A model generated the notes under the pieces. It did no database searches. It saw nothing but the letters and a program-made list of their open reading frames with translations, and was not told the DNA's origin. Source: Rhizomys pruinosus (Eukaryota > Chordata > Mammalia > Rodentia > Spalacidae). From it: a stretch of 64,000 nt of DNA. Where the stretch lies: contig VZQC01006876.1 in the NCBI GenBank assembly GCA_009823505.1, forward strand, positions 4,238,787-4,302,786, in the 5' to 3' direction. The translations under genes and the position numbers were made by a program. This document shows positions 1 to 11,312 of the stretch, one piece after another (the first letter of the stretch is position 1; every line of letters begins with the position of its first letter).

Positions 1-419
1 ATCCCAAAGTAATTGTTATACAGCTTTTAATTAAAGCTAATGTGGACAACAGCAATTTATATCACCAATTAACTCAGATGCATTACCTTTTTTATCAGCC
101 TTTAAACCAATGTTGTTTAATATGCACATATTTGCTTTTACTAAGTCCTAAAACACCTTGTATCCTGTAGACAGAGTCTGGGCAAAACTGGATACTTGTT
201 GAACTCACGTCAATTAAAGATGCGCCAATTGAATATAGCCCCTATGTCTTCTACCAACACAGTGAAATGGGGAGGAGAGTAGAGTTACAGTCTTGGTTGT
301 GAATTTGGTTTGAGGGATTGACTCCATGGTCTAGATAGACACCTGAGTGTGCATTCATCATCAAAACTGGTGGGCAGTGTTGTTTGACACTATTCTTGAC
401 CTGAACAAATGCCTACTCA

Positions 420-900
420 CCCCAGAGAGGGAATCAATGACAGACCAAAGTAAGGACACCACAAAAAACTGAACTAGGTGAACTAATGAGTTTTACTGGG
501 GTTACCAACAGGAGTATCGGTGAGGGGTTTCTTAAGGGATCAGAAAGGACTCAAAGGCAGCTGTATCACCAAAAGTTCATGAGAGCTAGAAATCTGGATT
601 GCACTGCAGTCACCTCAACAGGTCAGAGAGCATTCTGGGATACTCATTTGGTCTGAATCTTTTCCAGAAGGCAGCTCAGCTGGCCTCTGTTTCTTCCTGG
701 TGGCTTGGTCTGAGTGTTTTTCAAGGGGCTTTAGGCTTATATATGATTGGAAAAGGAGGAGCCTAGTGAATCTGGTCAATTTTAGGAACTTCCTGAGGCT
801 ACTGAGCTGTTTCCTTCTGAGTTTAACAAGCTTTCAGGCAGGGATATTTCATCTCCCATCAGAATACCCTGCTGTTCACCTCCCTAATATCCTAATGAGC
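420..900 (-). repeat. Possible LTR-derived rodent repeat, antisense
   Basis: Read on the minus strand this stretch has a degraded polyadenylation-like signal (AGTAAAACTC, about 490-500) near its 3' side and resembles LTR-type repeats common in rodents. Both borders are uncertain and the family is not assigned. A frame of 76 codons at 700-930 lies in it and has no coding character. Confidence 0.3.
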
Positions 901-930
901 TTCCCTCCAAAAAGGAAAGTTTTTCTCTGA

Positions 931-2034
931 GGAAATTTACTCTAAAACAGTTAGTTAACCCTGGCAGGCATTGATAAGCTTATTCAGAGGTGTTTTGATG
1001 CAACCAGAGTTTGTGGGGCAGGAGCATGTTAGAATATGCTGAGGGAGAGACTACTCAACGCTTTCCCAGAAGGACTTCCCAAGCCTTTTATTACTTGGAG
1101 AAGAATTTTCCTTTTTCACTTAGAAGGCTTGAATTAAGATCTAAAAATTGGAGTTCACCAAAGGAGAGTGATAGGAAATGATTTACAGTGCTACTAACTA
1201 GTTAATTTCACGAGTGAAGAAGCAGAGGGAGCCTGTTCCATCTGAGATGACTAGATGTGGAGCATGGAGGGCTTGGTAGGAGCTGCTGCAGTCCTCATGG
1301 GCCTTGTTCTTTTCCTTCTTTGCTGATAAACATTTAAAATCAATGCACTAGGGTTGTTCCTTAAGCTACAGACTTTTATTATAGTTAAAAAAAACTATAT
1401 ATCCTTATAAAGTGGTAGGGTTTAACTTCTTTTCTCATATACATTTAATAAGTGACCTCCAAAATAACTGGCCTCTAAACCTGGCTCTATAACATCTGAT
1501 TAAAACCTCTGTGATGGTTCCAGTCCAATGCTGCTAATATTGTTCTGTGCCAGGACATTCTCTGACTGTGTCTCTAAGGACAGGAGCCTCACTTACTACA
1601 CTAAGTATCAAACACTCTCCATGTCCAGTTAAATGTTGAGTAAATGAATAGTCATTATGTAAGTAGTGCCTGATTGGCCTTTTACATGTCAAAGCATTTC
1701 ATTTTTAATTATATAACAAGGGCACTCTCTTTGGGAAGTAAATCATTTTATTATTCCTATATAGCATAGGAGTGGTGTGCACTCAGGAGGTTACATGGCT
1801 TGATGAGGTTATCCAGGATGGAAGAGATGGGACTAGCACTGGACCTCCTTATCTGAATCCTTTTCCTTTTTTCCTCTCTGTACCGCAGAGCCTTTCCATG
1901 AAATCTGTCTAAAAGGGGAAGCAGAGGAAAGTGCCGACACCTTCTGAGAAGTGTAAAGTAAATGGGATTTTGTCTCAGACCACAGTAGCAAGTAGAGGTG
2001 AAAAACCACATCCACTTAAAAAGGTAGCCCTGAT
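931..2034. other. No gene seen; unique or very old sequence
   Basis: AT-rich sequence with no recognisable exon, RNA gene or young repeat. Confidence 0.5.
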
Positions 2035-2280
2035 GGGGCTGGAGAGATGGCCTAGTGGTTAAGAGCGCCAACTGCTCTTGCAGAGGACCCGGGTTCGATT
2101 CCCAGCACCCACATGGCAGCTGAGAACCGTCTGAAACTCCAATTCCAGGAGAACTCCAATTCCAGGGGAATCCGACACCCTCTTCTGACTTCCGCTGCCT
2201 TGCAAGACACGGGTGCACAGACCTGCATGCAGACAGTACATTCATACACATAGAGAAAAATAAATAAAAAATTAAAAAAA
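2035..2280 (+). repeat. B3-like SINE, young subfamily with 17-bp internal duplication
   Basis: It starts with GGGGCTGGAGAGATGGCCTA, the tRNA-derived head with a pol III A box, and has a B box (GGGTTCGATT). The body holds two near-identical 17-mers back to back (AACTCCAATTCCAGGAG, then AACTCCAATTCCAGGGG). It ends in an A-rich tail. Antisense frames of 60-164 codons here are shadows of the SINE. Confidence 0.9.
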
Positions 2281-2779
2281 GACATTAAAGATCTCTACAA
2301 TGTAAAAAAAATAAAAAAAGGTATCCCTGGATAAGCTGTTAATCCACGAAGGGGAACAACCTGAACAGACTAGAGTCCAAAATGACATCTCCAGAGAAAA
2401 TAGACTGTTTTGCTTCTCACCTACTAGTGCCCCTTTCCCAAAGCCTAGGGAACAACTTGCAGAAGAGGAGGCGTGGTAGAATGTAAGGGCTGCAGAGAGA
2501 TTGGGGAGAATTGTGAGACTACAGCAATACAGACTGGACTCCTATTTGATCAACATGCTTGTGCATACAAGCTTCTCCAGCTGGACTAAGGGAACCTTGG
2601 GTTGTTCAAAATTTGGGCATAGATACTTGCAAATTGGTTTTACATGAATGTTACTTACATTCATTGCTTATGCTTAATAATTTGGCTCACTTCAAAAAAA
2701 ATGCATCAATTACCTAATTGTATGGCAAACTGAGTAAAGTCAATGTTATCTGAAAACAATTGTGCTATTATATTGTAGA

Positions 2780-2890
2780 ATCCCTTAAAAAACAAAAACA
2801 AATAAAAGAGAAAAAAAAAAGAAAGGGGGAAAAAAAGAAAAGAAAGTTAGCCTCAAAAGAAAAAAAAAGAAAAAAAAAAAAAGAAAAAAC
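2780..2890. repeat. A/AAG-rich low-complexity tract
   Basis: Runs of A broken by G, of the kind left by a decayed retroposon tail. It lies directly before the retroviral LTR that begins at 2947. Confidence 0.85.
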
Positions 2891-2946
2891 ACATCCACTG
2901 CTAATTTTGTGCAGAGTAGCCTGGAATCTTAACATTTTATAGAGAC

Positions 2947-3409
2947 TGTAAGACCCGAATCGAGCCTTACCCTTGAGAGACCCCCGAGTGAGAGACGCAG
3001 AGACAAGTCTCGCTGCAAAAGCAAGAGGTTTATTACTCCGGTGCACAGGGGTTCGCCTGTACAACCGGGAGAGGCGAACCCTAAGCAATCTTTACATACA
3101 GTTTTTATACACTTAGAGCAGGGCAGGAGTCGAACTCCGGTCTCCTGCATGACAGGCGGGGATGACTCAGCATGCTTGGGTCTGCAGGTGGCTTGGGGCC
3201 AGGGCCCTCAGGGTGATCTTCCTGGAATTATAACTGACTGTGGTTTTCTGTTATTTGCTAACCTGGGGAGGAGTTGCTATAGTTATTTCGCAAAGTGGAA
3301 AATTCCACTAACCTCCTTCTGTCCCTTCAAGACAATACTGAGCTCGGCTTTCCAGGGAGGCAGGTCAGCAATAACTCCTGCATTAGGTGCTCTCAAGCCT
3401 GTGACCACA
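2947..3409 (-). mobile_element. Endogenous retrovirus solo LTR, antisense
   Basis: On the minus strand the element ends ...TCGGGTCTTACA at 2947. Upstream of that lie an AATAAA signal followed by CCTCTTGC (about 3024-3037) and a TATA-like GTATAAAAAC (about 3101-3110), which is the order U3-R-U5. The edge at 2947 is clear. The other edge is tentative: TGTGGTCACAGG on the minus strand would put it at 3409, giving TG...CA ends and about 463 bp. I found no convincing target-site duplication and no internal viral genes, so it is a solo LTR. The R-U5 layout suggests a gammaretrovirus or class II relative; the family is not assigned. Frames of 73-123 codons here are not genes. Confidence 0.75.
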
Positions 3410-3419
3410 TAACCACCAG

Positions 3420-4429
3420 AGAAAGAGATCTCATGGGCTGCTTGTGCACTCTGTTTGGAATGCAGGTATGGCGGTGAAGAGTAGGGGGTTCAGGCAGTCC
3501 AGGTGCCAGGGTGGGTGTTAAATACTCATCTTGAGAGGGGAGAGTATCATTGAGTGTCTAATAGTATTCACTGTGCACCAATTTCATTTTCTTAGTTCAC
3601 AAAAGAAGCACCTGTGGATATGAACTCCAAATCCAACTTCAAAAATTTCATCCTAAAGGGGTACAGATATTATTCAGGGTTGCAGAATTCAGTAAGCTTT
3701 TAATAGTGTGCTAGTGAACTGGCGTTCTTAGCTCACTATTAATCCCAGATGAATGAGTGTAAGGGGGATAGTCTTTCTTTCATGTGGGGGGCAAGAACTC
3801 CTCATTTAGGCTCTGTGGCACCCCACGCAGGCATAAGGGACCAAGTGTGGGATCAGCTTTGGATAGCTAGGAAATAACAATTTAGCACTCCAGGTAATGA
3901 GCACTTGGTTGATTGAGCGTCTTGGATAAGTTTCCTCCTCGCCGTCTACAGAACAAGGGTATATTGCACATCACAAACTTTAGAGGTGCCAGGGAGCAAA
4001 TGCTAGTGCCTTTCTTTGGAATATCTTGGGAACTGGATTTTGTCACTATGTTGTCTGGTGTTCACACATACATGGGACTCTCTGACAAGAACTCTGATTT
4101 CTCTTCTTGTATATATGTATCACAATTTATTCTAAAATCCCTATATTTAGTTACTTAGTGACATCTTCCAGGGTAGACATTTTGTTTCTCAAAGATCTTT
4201 GGAATGAGGACTACCTCTAAGTTAGCTATTATCCCCATGAAAGGGGCAGCAAAGAGCCTCATACTCTTTCCTCTTCCTGCCGTCCTCCATTCGTCTCTCC
4301 AACCAAAGTTTCTCAGCAAAAACCTCTGCTCTGCTCTTTCATTGGCTCATCACACATCAACGAGAAACAAACACAAAACCTGGGCATTCAGCCAAATGAC
4401 CTTTCCGCTTCCTTATCTTTCTGTCTGCG
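3420..4429. other. No gene seen
   Basis: Unique-looking sequence without a recognisable repeat or exon. An 81-codon frame at 3913-4158 has no supporting signal. Confidence 0.45.
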
Positions 4430-4545
4430 TCCATTCTGTAGTGACAGAATGGAAAATCCTTGAAGGCAGGTCTCATACTTCATAATTTATATTCCGCACT
4501 AGGCATCTTTGGGGGCGTTTAATAAATTTCATATACAAAGCATTA
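4430..4545 (+). repeat. L2 LINE 3'-end fragment
   Basis: Shows the L2-type phrase 'GAATGGAAAATCCTTGAAGG' followed by GTTTAATAAATTTC, as at the 3' end of mammalian L2 elements, with heavy divergence. Confidence 0.5.
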
Positions 4546-5724
4546 CAAAACTTTGATGGGATGACTCCTGAAATACTTCATCCTCTCTTTCAATTTTATT
4601 ATTATTTTTCTCTTTTAGTGGCTGGAGGAAATAGGAAAAGGGAGGGTAGCCATTTAGGTGGGGGAAAGGCATTTCTCTAAATGTCAATACTTATGAAACA
4701 CCATTTTAAACCTTTATAAATGATTATCTTCCTTAGTACTGATGAGGCAGTTTCACAGTGCTGCTCAATTTATTTACTCAGGAGACCAATTTATTTCACT
4801 ACCTCTGTACTAACTGTTTGCATTGACACCTAGGTCTGCTTTGAGCAAGCAACTGTGACAAGTTGTTTATTGAACTGTAAACAGGTATTGTCTGAATCTA
4901 AACAATAGCTTTATCTAATTAGGAGACCCTGGGCATCATCTTAGCCCCAAGTGGCTATTCTAACCCAGTCTAGCATCTCCTGCAGATCTCCCAGGCCTTT
5001 TAAAATCCCCTTGCTCACAGTAAAACCCTTCATCACAAAGTGAAGAATAATCCTCATTTGTCCTGTAACTGTACATACTGGTGTTTTGTCCAAAGAGAAA
5101 AAAAGAAAGAGAAAGAAGAAGAAGGAAAAAAGGGCTGACTAATAAACTGAGCGAGGGTGGCCTGATTTAGAATGGTTGAATAAGAAAAGGAAAACATGAA
5201 TGAGATATAAAAAGAAAAGATGTATGAATAAAGATGAGCTGGGTCTGCAGCCTAGGCGGTAAAAATGCCTTGTGTAAATTAGAAAGCATTTTCCTACCAA
5301 AAGAGAACTCCATGAAATGATGGTGACAGAATTTTCAGGCAAGTTTTTTTTTTTTTTTTAATACAGGTATGATTATGAGAAGTGGACTAGGAAGACTGAG
5401 GGGAGAAGTTAATTTTCGGGACTCAGTTTGCAATAGGCGGGTAAGCAAGCACTTGGGACCCTTGGTCTTTCCCGCCACTGCTTCTGTCTGAAGATGCTAA
5501 TTGAGCTCAGCAATCAATGTCTTTTGTTTTCAGCTGTCAGAGCTTTCCTGAAAGGCTTTTCCCAGTATTGGAGGGAGGCACTCTTAACAAGGCTTCACTT
5601 TTCAGTATTATTATTATACTTTCCTCTTGGAAGGAAAGGATTAATTGCAATTTTGAATAAAAAAAAAGTCATTACGGTGAAGTTTTCAAACACGAGACCA
5701 AACACAGACAGCTTTCAAAAGAAG
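4546..5724. other. No gene seen; AT-rich
   Basis: Holds short A/G-rich and T-rich runs (5096-5132 and 5344-5360). No exon or SINE was recognised. Confidence 0.45.
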
Positions 5725-5759
5725 AAAGACAGGAAAAAAAAAGAGAGAAAAAGAAAGAA

Positions 5760-5828
<69 letters not shown>

Positions 5829-5848
5829 AAGAAAAGAGAGAAAGCAAT
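5725..5848. repeat. GA-rich polypurine microsatellite
   Basis: A nearly unbroken purine tract with a (GA)n core at 5775-5823, flanked by GAAA/AAAG runs. It produces the artefactual repetitive frames KEREREREREK (plus) and SLSLSL (minus). Confidence 0.95.
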
Positions 5849-5879
5849 GGCCTGGGGATGTTCGGCTGGTATACACGGA

Positions 5880-6480
5880 ATAGAAAACCTGCAAAAACAT
5901 GAGCAGGGGCTGGATTCTTTCTCCAGTTACTGTGCAGACATTGTTCATTTCATCACAAAGCCATATCTTTGCATTCTTTTTGTCTCTCCTCAGGCATCAG
6001 GAGTTGCTTTCCAGGTTGCTTCCTTAACGATTTGTATAATTGGTTTCACTCATGGAAGCCCAATTGGTGGGTTCATTGTGAGGGCCTCATGAAATATGAA
6101 TCTATTTAAAAATTAATAGTAGATCAATATTAATTCAATAAAATATTTTAATCTGAGGTATGAATATTTCATACCTTCGCACAGACATGCAGATTTCAAA
6201 AGCCGTTTTCATGCTTCTGACAGGCTGTCCAGTTTTGCCAGGACGACATTGAAATTATTCTTCCCTGCACTGCATGCTCCGGGCTCTCTCAGCTAGAGCT
6301 GCCCAGGTCAATGGTTATGTTTATTCAAACTGCTAAGGGAATGCAAATGAGATGTATGTTACAGAACAACCCAGGGAAGTTTACCTTGTTTAATCGAGTT
6401 TACAGTTTCTCCTGTCTCTGCTTGGAATAAACTTAAAGGGAGTCTCACATCATCTTATAGGTTAATCCTTGTTCACACCA
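5880..6480. promoter_or_regulatory. Candidate conserved noncoding block
   Basis: This repeat-free stretch has an intact octamer ATGCAAAT (about 6341-6348), a CTATTTAAAAATTA run and several TTAAT/ATTAA cores. An enhancer-like role is inference from composition only; no alignment was available. Confidence 0.3.
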
Positions 6481-7902
6481 GGTTTGACTCATATCAAACC
6501 TGGCATGCTGAGGCACCCGAAGGCTTCTCTGACAAGGGGCTCTAAAGAGATGGACTGCCACCACTCTCGTCGAAATGAGCCAGTTGCACCTGGCTGATAA
6601 AACCAGAGATTTACTGGAGCAGGCAGAGCCCAGCTTAAACAGGCTTCTCTGTCTACTAAAACCCTTCTGCCACTTGAATCAGTCATCTCTCCTGCCTGGT
6701 GTCATTGGCTAAAACAATGGAGTGGTGTCTGAGCTTAGCTGAAAGGAGGGTAGCAGCAGGGAACAAGGAGGTCGTGCCCTCCAGATCCTTGGGGTGAGTC
6801 CACTCGCATCACTCTGCCTGGATTCAAGAGGCCAGTTGAGACTCCAGGTGCAGAACAAAATCATAAAAGCTTAGATCTAAGGTAATGATAATGAATTAGG
6901 AGGGAAAGTGGTTTCTTCGGTACTGATTCAATACAAGAAGTACCATGTAATGACTAAAACAATAATTTTCTCCTGTTGAGGCTTCTATCTTCATTTGTCT
7001 TTAATATATATCTCTACTGGCCGATGCTTAAGTTCCATTGGTGCTTGAAAATAAGCTCCCAAAGAAGAAAACTGTAAGTTGAACACATTAGAAATTTGTC
7101 AGCTATGGTTTCTTCTTAAGGGACCAATGGTAAATGAGGCAATTGAATTACTGAAGGTTTTCTATGCATGGCCCAAGCCCTGGAGAACATGTCTACATAG
7201 GTTAGAATAGACCCAAACTAGGAAATAGATATTATGAACACAGTACAGGATTCAAATAAGATGCCTAACAGTCAAGAACTGAGTCCTTCACAGCTCTGTG
7301 CTTCCCCAGAGTCCCACACAGTCTTGTATGTAGCAGGCCCCTAATACACATTTTGCTGAGAGAAATAAACATGTATACAGTCCCCTCTGACATTTATTTA
7401 ATTTGCCTTTGCAGTGTTCTCTGGACACAAAGTAGGTGCATTTCAAAGCTGTGTCTTAGAATGATATATACTCTTAACTTTTCTGTAATTTATTATTGTA
7501 TTTTCCTTTTAGAGAAAAGGTTGCAGCTTTGTGCTGTGGTCATATATCGAAGCTAAGGGATTGTCACTGCATCAATCAACCCCCATGACAGGACTCTCCT
7601 CTGTGTGTGGGAGTACAGCAATAAATGTTCCTCCGGAGGTGTCCCTTGGCACCCATATCAGTCTCTCCTCCATTTTCCTATACTTGATAAGTTGGTTTAT
7701 TTCTGACTGCACCTGAGTGGGCTGCCTGGTCTTCTTCCACAAAACTACTGAGTGGGAGGTGTGTTCAGTATGCACAGAAGGGGCCCAAGTTGAGGTGGCC
7801 TTGATAGGTTGACCAACTGTTCTGTTTTGTCCAAGGTGGTCCTAATTTTATCACATCCAGAATAATCCTGTATCCATAAAGCTAACAAGTACAGCTGGTT
7901 AC
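6481..7902. other. No gene seen
   Basis: Unique-looking sequence. Frames of 60-67 codons overlap on both strands without splice or codon support. Confidence 0.45.
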
Positions 7903-8270
7903 TGTGGTGGTTTGACTGAGAAACATTCTCTCCTACAGGCTCATGTATCTGGACACTTGCTCTCTGGTTGGCGGTGAGGTTTGGCTGGAATTATGCAACT
8001 TTTAAGATATGGAGGAAATACTTCACTAGGGATGGTCTTGAGAAAGTTTATACCCTCACTCCACTTCCGGTTCTTACTCTCCGTCTCCTGTGGGTAGCTG
8101 AGATGGAAGCTCTCGGCTTCCTATTCCTGTTCCCATACCTGCCTGTTGCCATGTCCACCGCACCACGATGGACTCACCCTTTGAAGCCATAAGCCATAAT
8201 AAACTCTTTCTTCCATAAGTTGCTTTTGGTCATGGCATTTTATAACAGGAAGAGAAAAGCAACTAATGCA
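7903..8270 (+). mobile_element. LTR-like rodent repeat, sense orientation (TG...CA)
   Basis: Begins TGTGGTGGTTTGA and ends AACTAATGCA, 368 bp, with a polyadenylation signal (CCATAATAAACTC, about 8196-8208) near the 3' end. The last part is the reverse complement of the heads of the repeats at 17462, 26606, 26797 and 52497, so these belong to one family in opposite orientations. It looks like a solo LTR of the MaLR kind, but the family name is not certain. No clear target-site duplication. Confidence 0.6.
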
Positions 8271-8384
8271 GGTGGCCTGTCCCTGGCTTGGGCTGTTTAT
8301 TTTTAATCTTATTTTATAGGTTTCAGGCAAATGCTAAATTTCAGAGAGCTGTTTGAATTGGAAGACTGAGAATAAGAATAATAC

Positions 8385-8416
8385 ATAAATAAATAAATAG
8401 ATAAATAAGTAAATGA
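8385..8416. repeat. AAAT/GATA-type short tandem repeat
   Basis: Four-base units TAAA/TAGA in series. Confidence 0.8.
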
Positions 8417-8470
8417 TGGTTATATGACTAAAAATAATCTTCCAGATGGACTTTTCACATGTATTTTGTT

Positions 8471-8519
8471 TTAATGAATATTAATTTTGCATTTAATGAA
8501 TATTAATTTTGCATTTAAT
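8471..8519. repeat. 22-bp tandem duplication
   Basis: The unit AATGAATATTAATTTTGCAT plus TT occurs at 8473 and again at 8495 without mismatch, with a partial third start. Confidence 0.9.
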
Positions 8520-8668
8520 GGAGTTTGGTGTATTTGCAAACAAACTTACAGCATGCATGGATCATATCCCACTGTGCTTCTTTCCTTGTCCCTCCTCTCC
8601 CTCCACAGTCCCACTCTGTACCTTTTCCAGCCCCCTAATAATCACTATTTGACTTTCAGGGTGACTAA

Positions 8669-8762
8669 TTTTTTTAAATTTATTATTATTTTTTTCACAT
8701 GTTTGAGTGTACTGTCTGCATGTAGGTTGGTGCACCTGTGTCATGCAATGCTGCAGAGACTT
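8669..8762 (-). repeat. Truncated B3-like SINE, antisense
   Basis: The T-rich tail is followed by TGTACTGTCTGCATGTAGG and GTGCACCTGTGTCATGCAAT, the 3' half of the B3-like SINE in reverse. The tRNA-related head is missing. Confidence 0.75.
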
Positions 8763-8769
8763 AAACATT

Positions 8770-9140
8770 TAAATTTTGTTGTTAGCTTCCACATGATAGA
8801 TAATACACAAATTCTCTTGTACTTATCTTCTGTGTCTGACTTGTTTCATTTAAAATAATGTCTCCCCGTTACATCCATTTTGCTGCAAATCACAGACTTC
8901 CACTTTTCTTCTGGCTAGTTGATAATTCACTGTGTACTACACTATATTTTATTTATTCACCTGGTTCCTTTCATATTTTAACTCTCGTGAATAGTGCTAC
9001 AGTAAACAAGGCATGAAGGTGTCTTTGTATGCTGGCTTTCCTTTGGATGCGTACCCAGGAGTGGAACAGCTAGAAAATACGATTGTTTTATGCTCTTAGG
9101 AACCTTCACACTTTCTCCACAGTGGCCCACTGAGATTAAT
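8770..9140 (-). repeat. Ancient L1 (L1M-type) ORF2 3' fragment, antisense
   Basis: Contains the reverse-strand L1 phrases CATCCATTTTGCTGCAAAT, GAATAGTGCTACAGTAAAC and TACCCAGGAGTGGAACAGCT. Heavily mutated; no open frame remains. Confidence 0.75.
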
Positions 9141-9899
9141 GAGTAACATTTAGAATCCATTTTCAAGAAGGATCTAGCCTCGGGAGAATTGCTTGGCTAG
9201 CAGAATGGGGTGGGGCCCTTCTCCACTGTGGGGGCACAGGACAGCCACATGGTGGAGCCAGGTTCCAAACTCAAAGTCCTTGCTTTTAACCACTCAGGTG
9301 AGGCCACTTGTGGTCAGCAGGGATAAAGACGATCACAGCCTTGGCTTCTCCCGAGACCCGCAGCTTTGTGAGTTAGGCTGTCTTTGGGTTTTGGAGGGAT
9401 ACCCGGGATGCTTATATAAAAGCTTCAGAGTTGGTTGTAAAACTCTCTTTTCTTCTTTTCTCTCCTCTTCATCTTTTCCCACTGACATGGCTAGATCATC
9501 AGCTGTCTCTGGACATCAGCTGTCTCCAAGTGCTTGAAAATCAGCTCTTCCTGTTTCTTCTGGACATCACTGTCTAGTGCTTGTTTGTGTGTGGTATGTT
9601 TGTACGTAGGTGTAAAGGACACAGGTGGCCTACTCATAATGTTATAATTTTAATATAAATTTTAATACCAGTAACTTGTCTGTTTCTTCTAAACCATCAA
9701 GATTTACTCAGAGGAAAAGATAATTCATTGTCCTGATGCCTAAGAGCAGCTGTTGCAGATGTTTGGAGAGAAAGCATGTGTAAACATCCCTAAGGTATGA
9801 CACTTTAAAGGATGACATGCTATTTAATAGTAAATGTTTGGATTTCCTAGAATATAAATTTCTTTGTAAGTTGGGAGCAGTATGGTCTACCAGGGAAAA
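9141..9899. other. No gene seen
   Basis: A 114-codon frame at 9193-9537 is open but shows no acceptor/donor pair or recognisable domain. The rest is unique-looking. Confidence 0.4.
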
Positions 9900-10062
9900 C
9901 CAAAGTGGTGTCAGTGTTAGCACAGCTGTGAGCTCAGGCAGGTGAGTTGAACTTCTGAGCTTTATTTTTCTTGAGAAGTGCCATAATGTCTATTATGTAG
10001 GGTTTGGGGGAAGTTTGGTAAGTAATATATAGAGCAATAATCTCTGGCACATAATATTGGTC
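9900..10062 (+). repeat. MIR fragment
   Basis: The order 'AGCTGTGAGCTCAGGCAGGT ... TTGAACTTCTGAGC ... TTTCTTGAGAAGTG' follows the MIR core, with many substitutions. Confidence 0.5.
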
Positions 10063-10065
10063 CTC

Positions 10066-10244
10066 TGGGCTGGGGCTGGGACTCATCTGGCAGAGTGCTT
10101 GCCTAGAATGAATGAGACTCTGGGTTTAATACCTGGCACTCGGTAAAGTATTCACGCCTATAATCTCAACACATGGGAGGATCAGAAGTTCAAGGTCATT
10201 CTTGGCTACCTAGAGAACTAGAGGCCTTGCTTCAAAAAAAAAAA
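10066..10244 (+). repeat. B4 SINE (ID-B1 composite)
   Basis: The ID-like head (GCAGAGTGCTTGCCTAGAAT) is joined to a B1-like right half (CAGAAGTTCAAGGTCATTC) and an A10 tail. Confidence 0.8.
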
Positions 10245-10261
10245 TCTGTATGCTTTAAAAC

Positions 10262-10482
10262 TAATGATGTAGCTCAATTGGTAGAGCTGGAGTAGTAGCC
10301 TAACACACACAAGGTCCAGGGTTTCATCCTTAGTTCCATATAAACTGAGTATATGGTGCACACCTGAAATCTAAGCACTTAGGAGGGAGAGATTCAGAAG
10401 TTCAAGGTCATCATCCATTATATAGCAAGTTCAAGATCAGCCTGAGATATAGGAGATCCTGTCTTAAAATAAAAACAAAGTA
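10262..10482 (+). repeat. Second B4 SINE (ID-B1 composite)
   Basis: The ID-like head (GATGTAGCTCAATTGGTAGA) is followed by a B1-like half and an AAAATAAAAAC tail. It lies head to tail with the previous element. Confidence 0.75.
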
Positions 10483-10542
10483 ACACAATAACTAACTAAA
10501 CATAAATGGTTCTACAATGGTAGCTATTAAAAGTAAGATGGA

Positions 10543-10693
10543 GCCGGGTGTGGTGGCGCACGCCTTTAATCCTAGCACTTGGGAGGCAGAGGCAGGCGGA
10601 TCTTTGTGAGTTCAAGGCCAGCCTGGTCTACAAAGTGAGTTCCAGGACAGCTGGGGCTACAGGGAGACCCTGTCTCGAAAAAGACCAAAAAAA

Positions 10694-10722
<29 letters not shown>
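10543..10722 (+). repeat. B1 SINE with (AAAT)n tail and target-site duplication
   Basis: Full-length B1 (GCCGGGTGTGGTGGCGCACG start) with an (AAAT)9-like tail. AAAAGTAAGATGGA occurs before the head (about 10530-10542) and after the tail (about 10723-10736). Confidence 0.95.
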
Positions 10723-10724
<2 letters not shown>

Positions 10725-10737
10725 AAGTAAGATGGAT

Positions 10738-10911
10738 GGGGCTGGAGAGATGCTCAGTGGTCGAGAGCACTGGCTGCTCTTGCAGCCATACTGTCTGTAA
10801 CTCTAGTTTCAGGAGATCCAACACTCTCTTCTGGCTTCCATAGCCACTGCGTGTGGTGCACATACATACGTGCAGACACAACACACATACACATGAAATT
10901 AAAAAAAAATC
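10738..10911 (+). repeat. B2/B3-like SINE, older, deleted inside
   Basis: The GGGGCTGGAGAGATG head starts directly after the duplicated target of the neighbouring B1. The B-box segment is missing and there is no 17-bp duplication. Confidence 0.85.
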
Positions 10912-11312
10912 AGCTAAAAGTAATAGAGTTTAGCTCGGCCTGTGAAAGTGCTTTTACATATTAACACTGGGAAATGGGCTGTCTTGGGAGTAATTGGGTT
11001 CTGTGACATTGGAGGCACTTCAAATAAGCCTAGATTGTTATTTCTCCGGAATTCAAGAGAAGGCATTTGTATGCATCACAGAGATTCTTATGATTTAATA
11101 CACAGAATAAATGGTTGGGAAATTCTCACCCCAACTTTTAATAAAAATGTCGAGGTTAAAAGAAATACTTTTCAAAAAAAAAAGAGAAAGAAATACTTTT
11201 CAAGCTGTTCATAGTGGATACATGAACTCAGTGGGCTCAGATGTCAAGCACGGACAGGTCCACCCCGAGTGCAGTGCTGACACGATCGGTACTTTAGAAT
11301 CACACCTAGTGT
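10912..11312. other. No gene seen
   Basis: A unique-looking stretch with a short direct repeat around the A-rich run (GAAATACTTTTCAA at 11162 and 11192). Confidence 0.45.

Noticed and set aside
1757..2251. 164-codon minus-strand frame
   Set aside because: It runs through the B3-like SINE at 2035-2280. Similar peptides (YECTVCMQVCAPV) appear at every antisense copy of that SINE.
5494..5883. 129-codon frame ending in a long Lys/Glu/Arg stretch
   Set aside because: The charged part is translation of the GA microsatellite and the upstream part shows no coding features.
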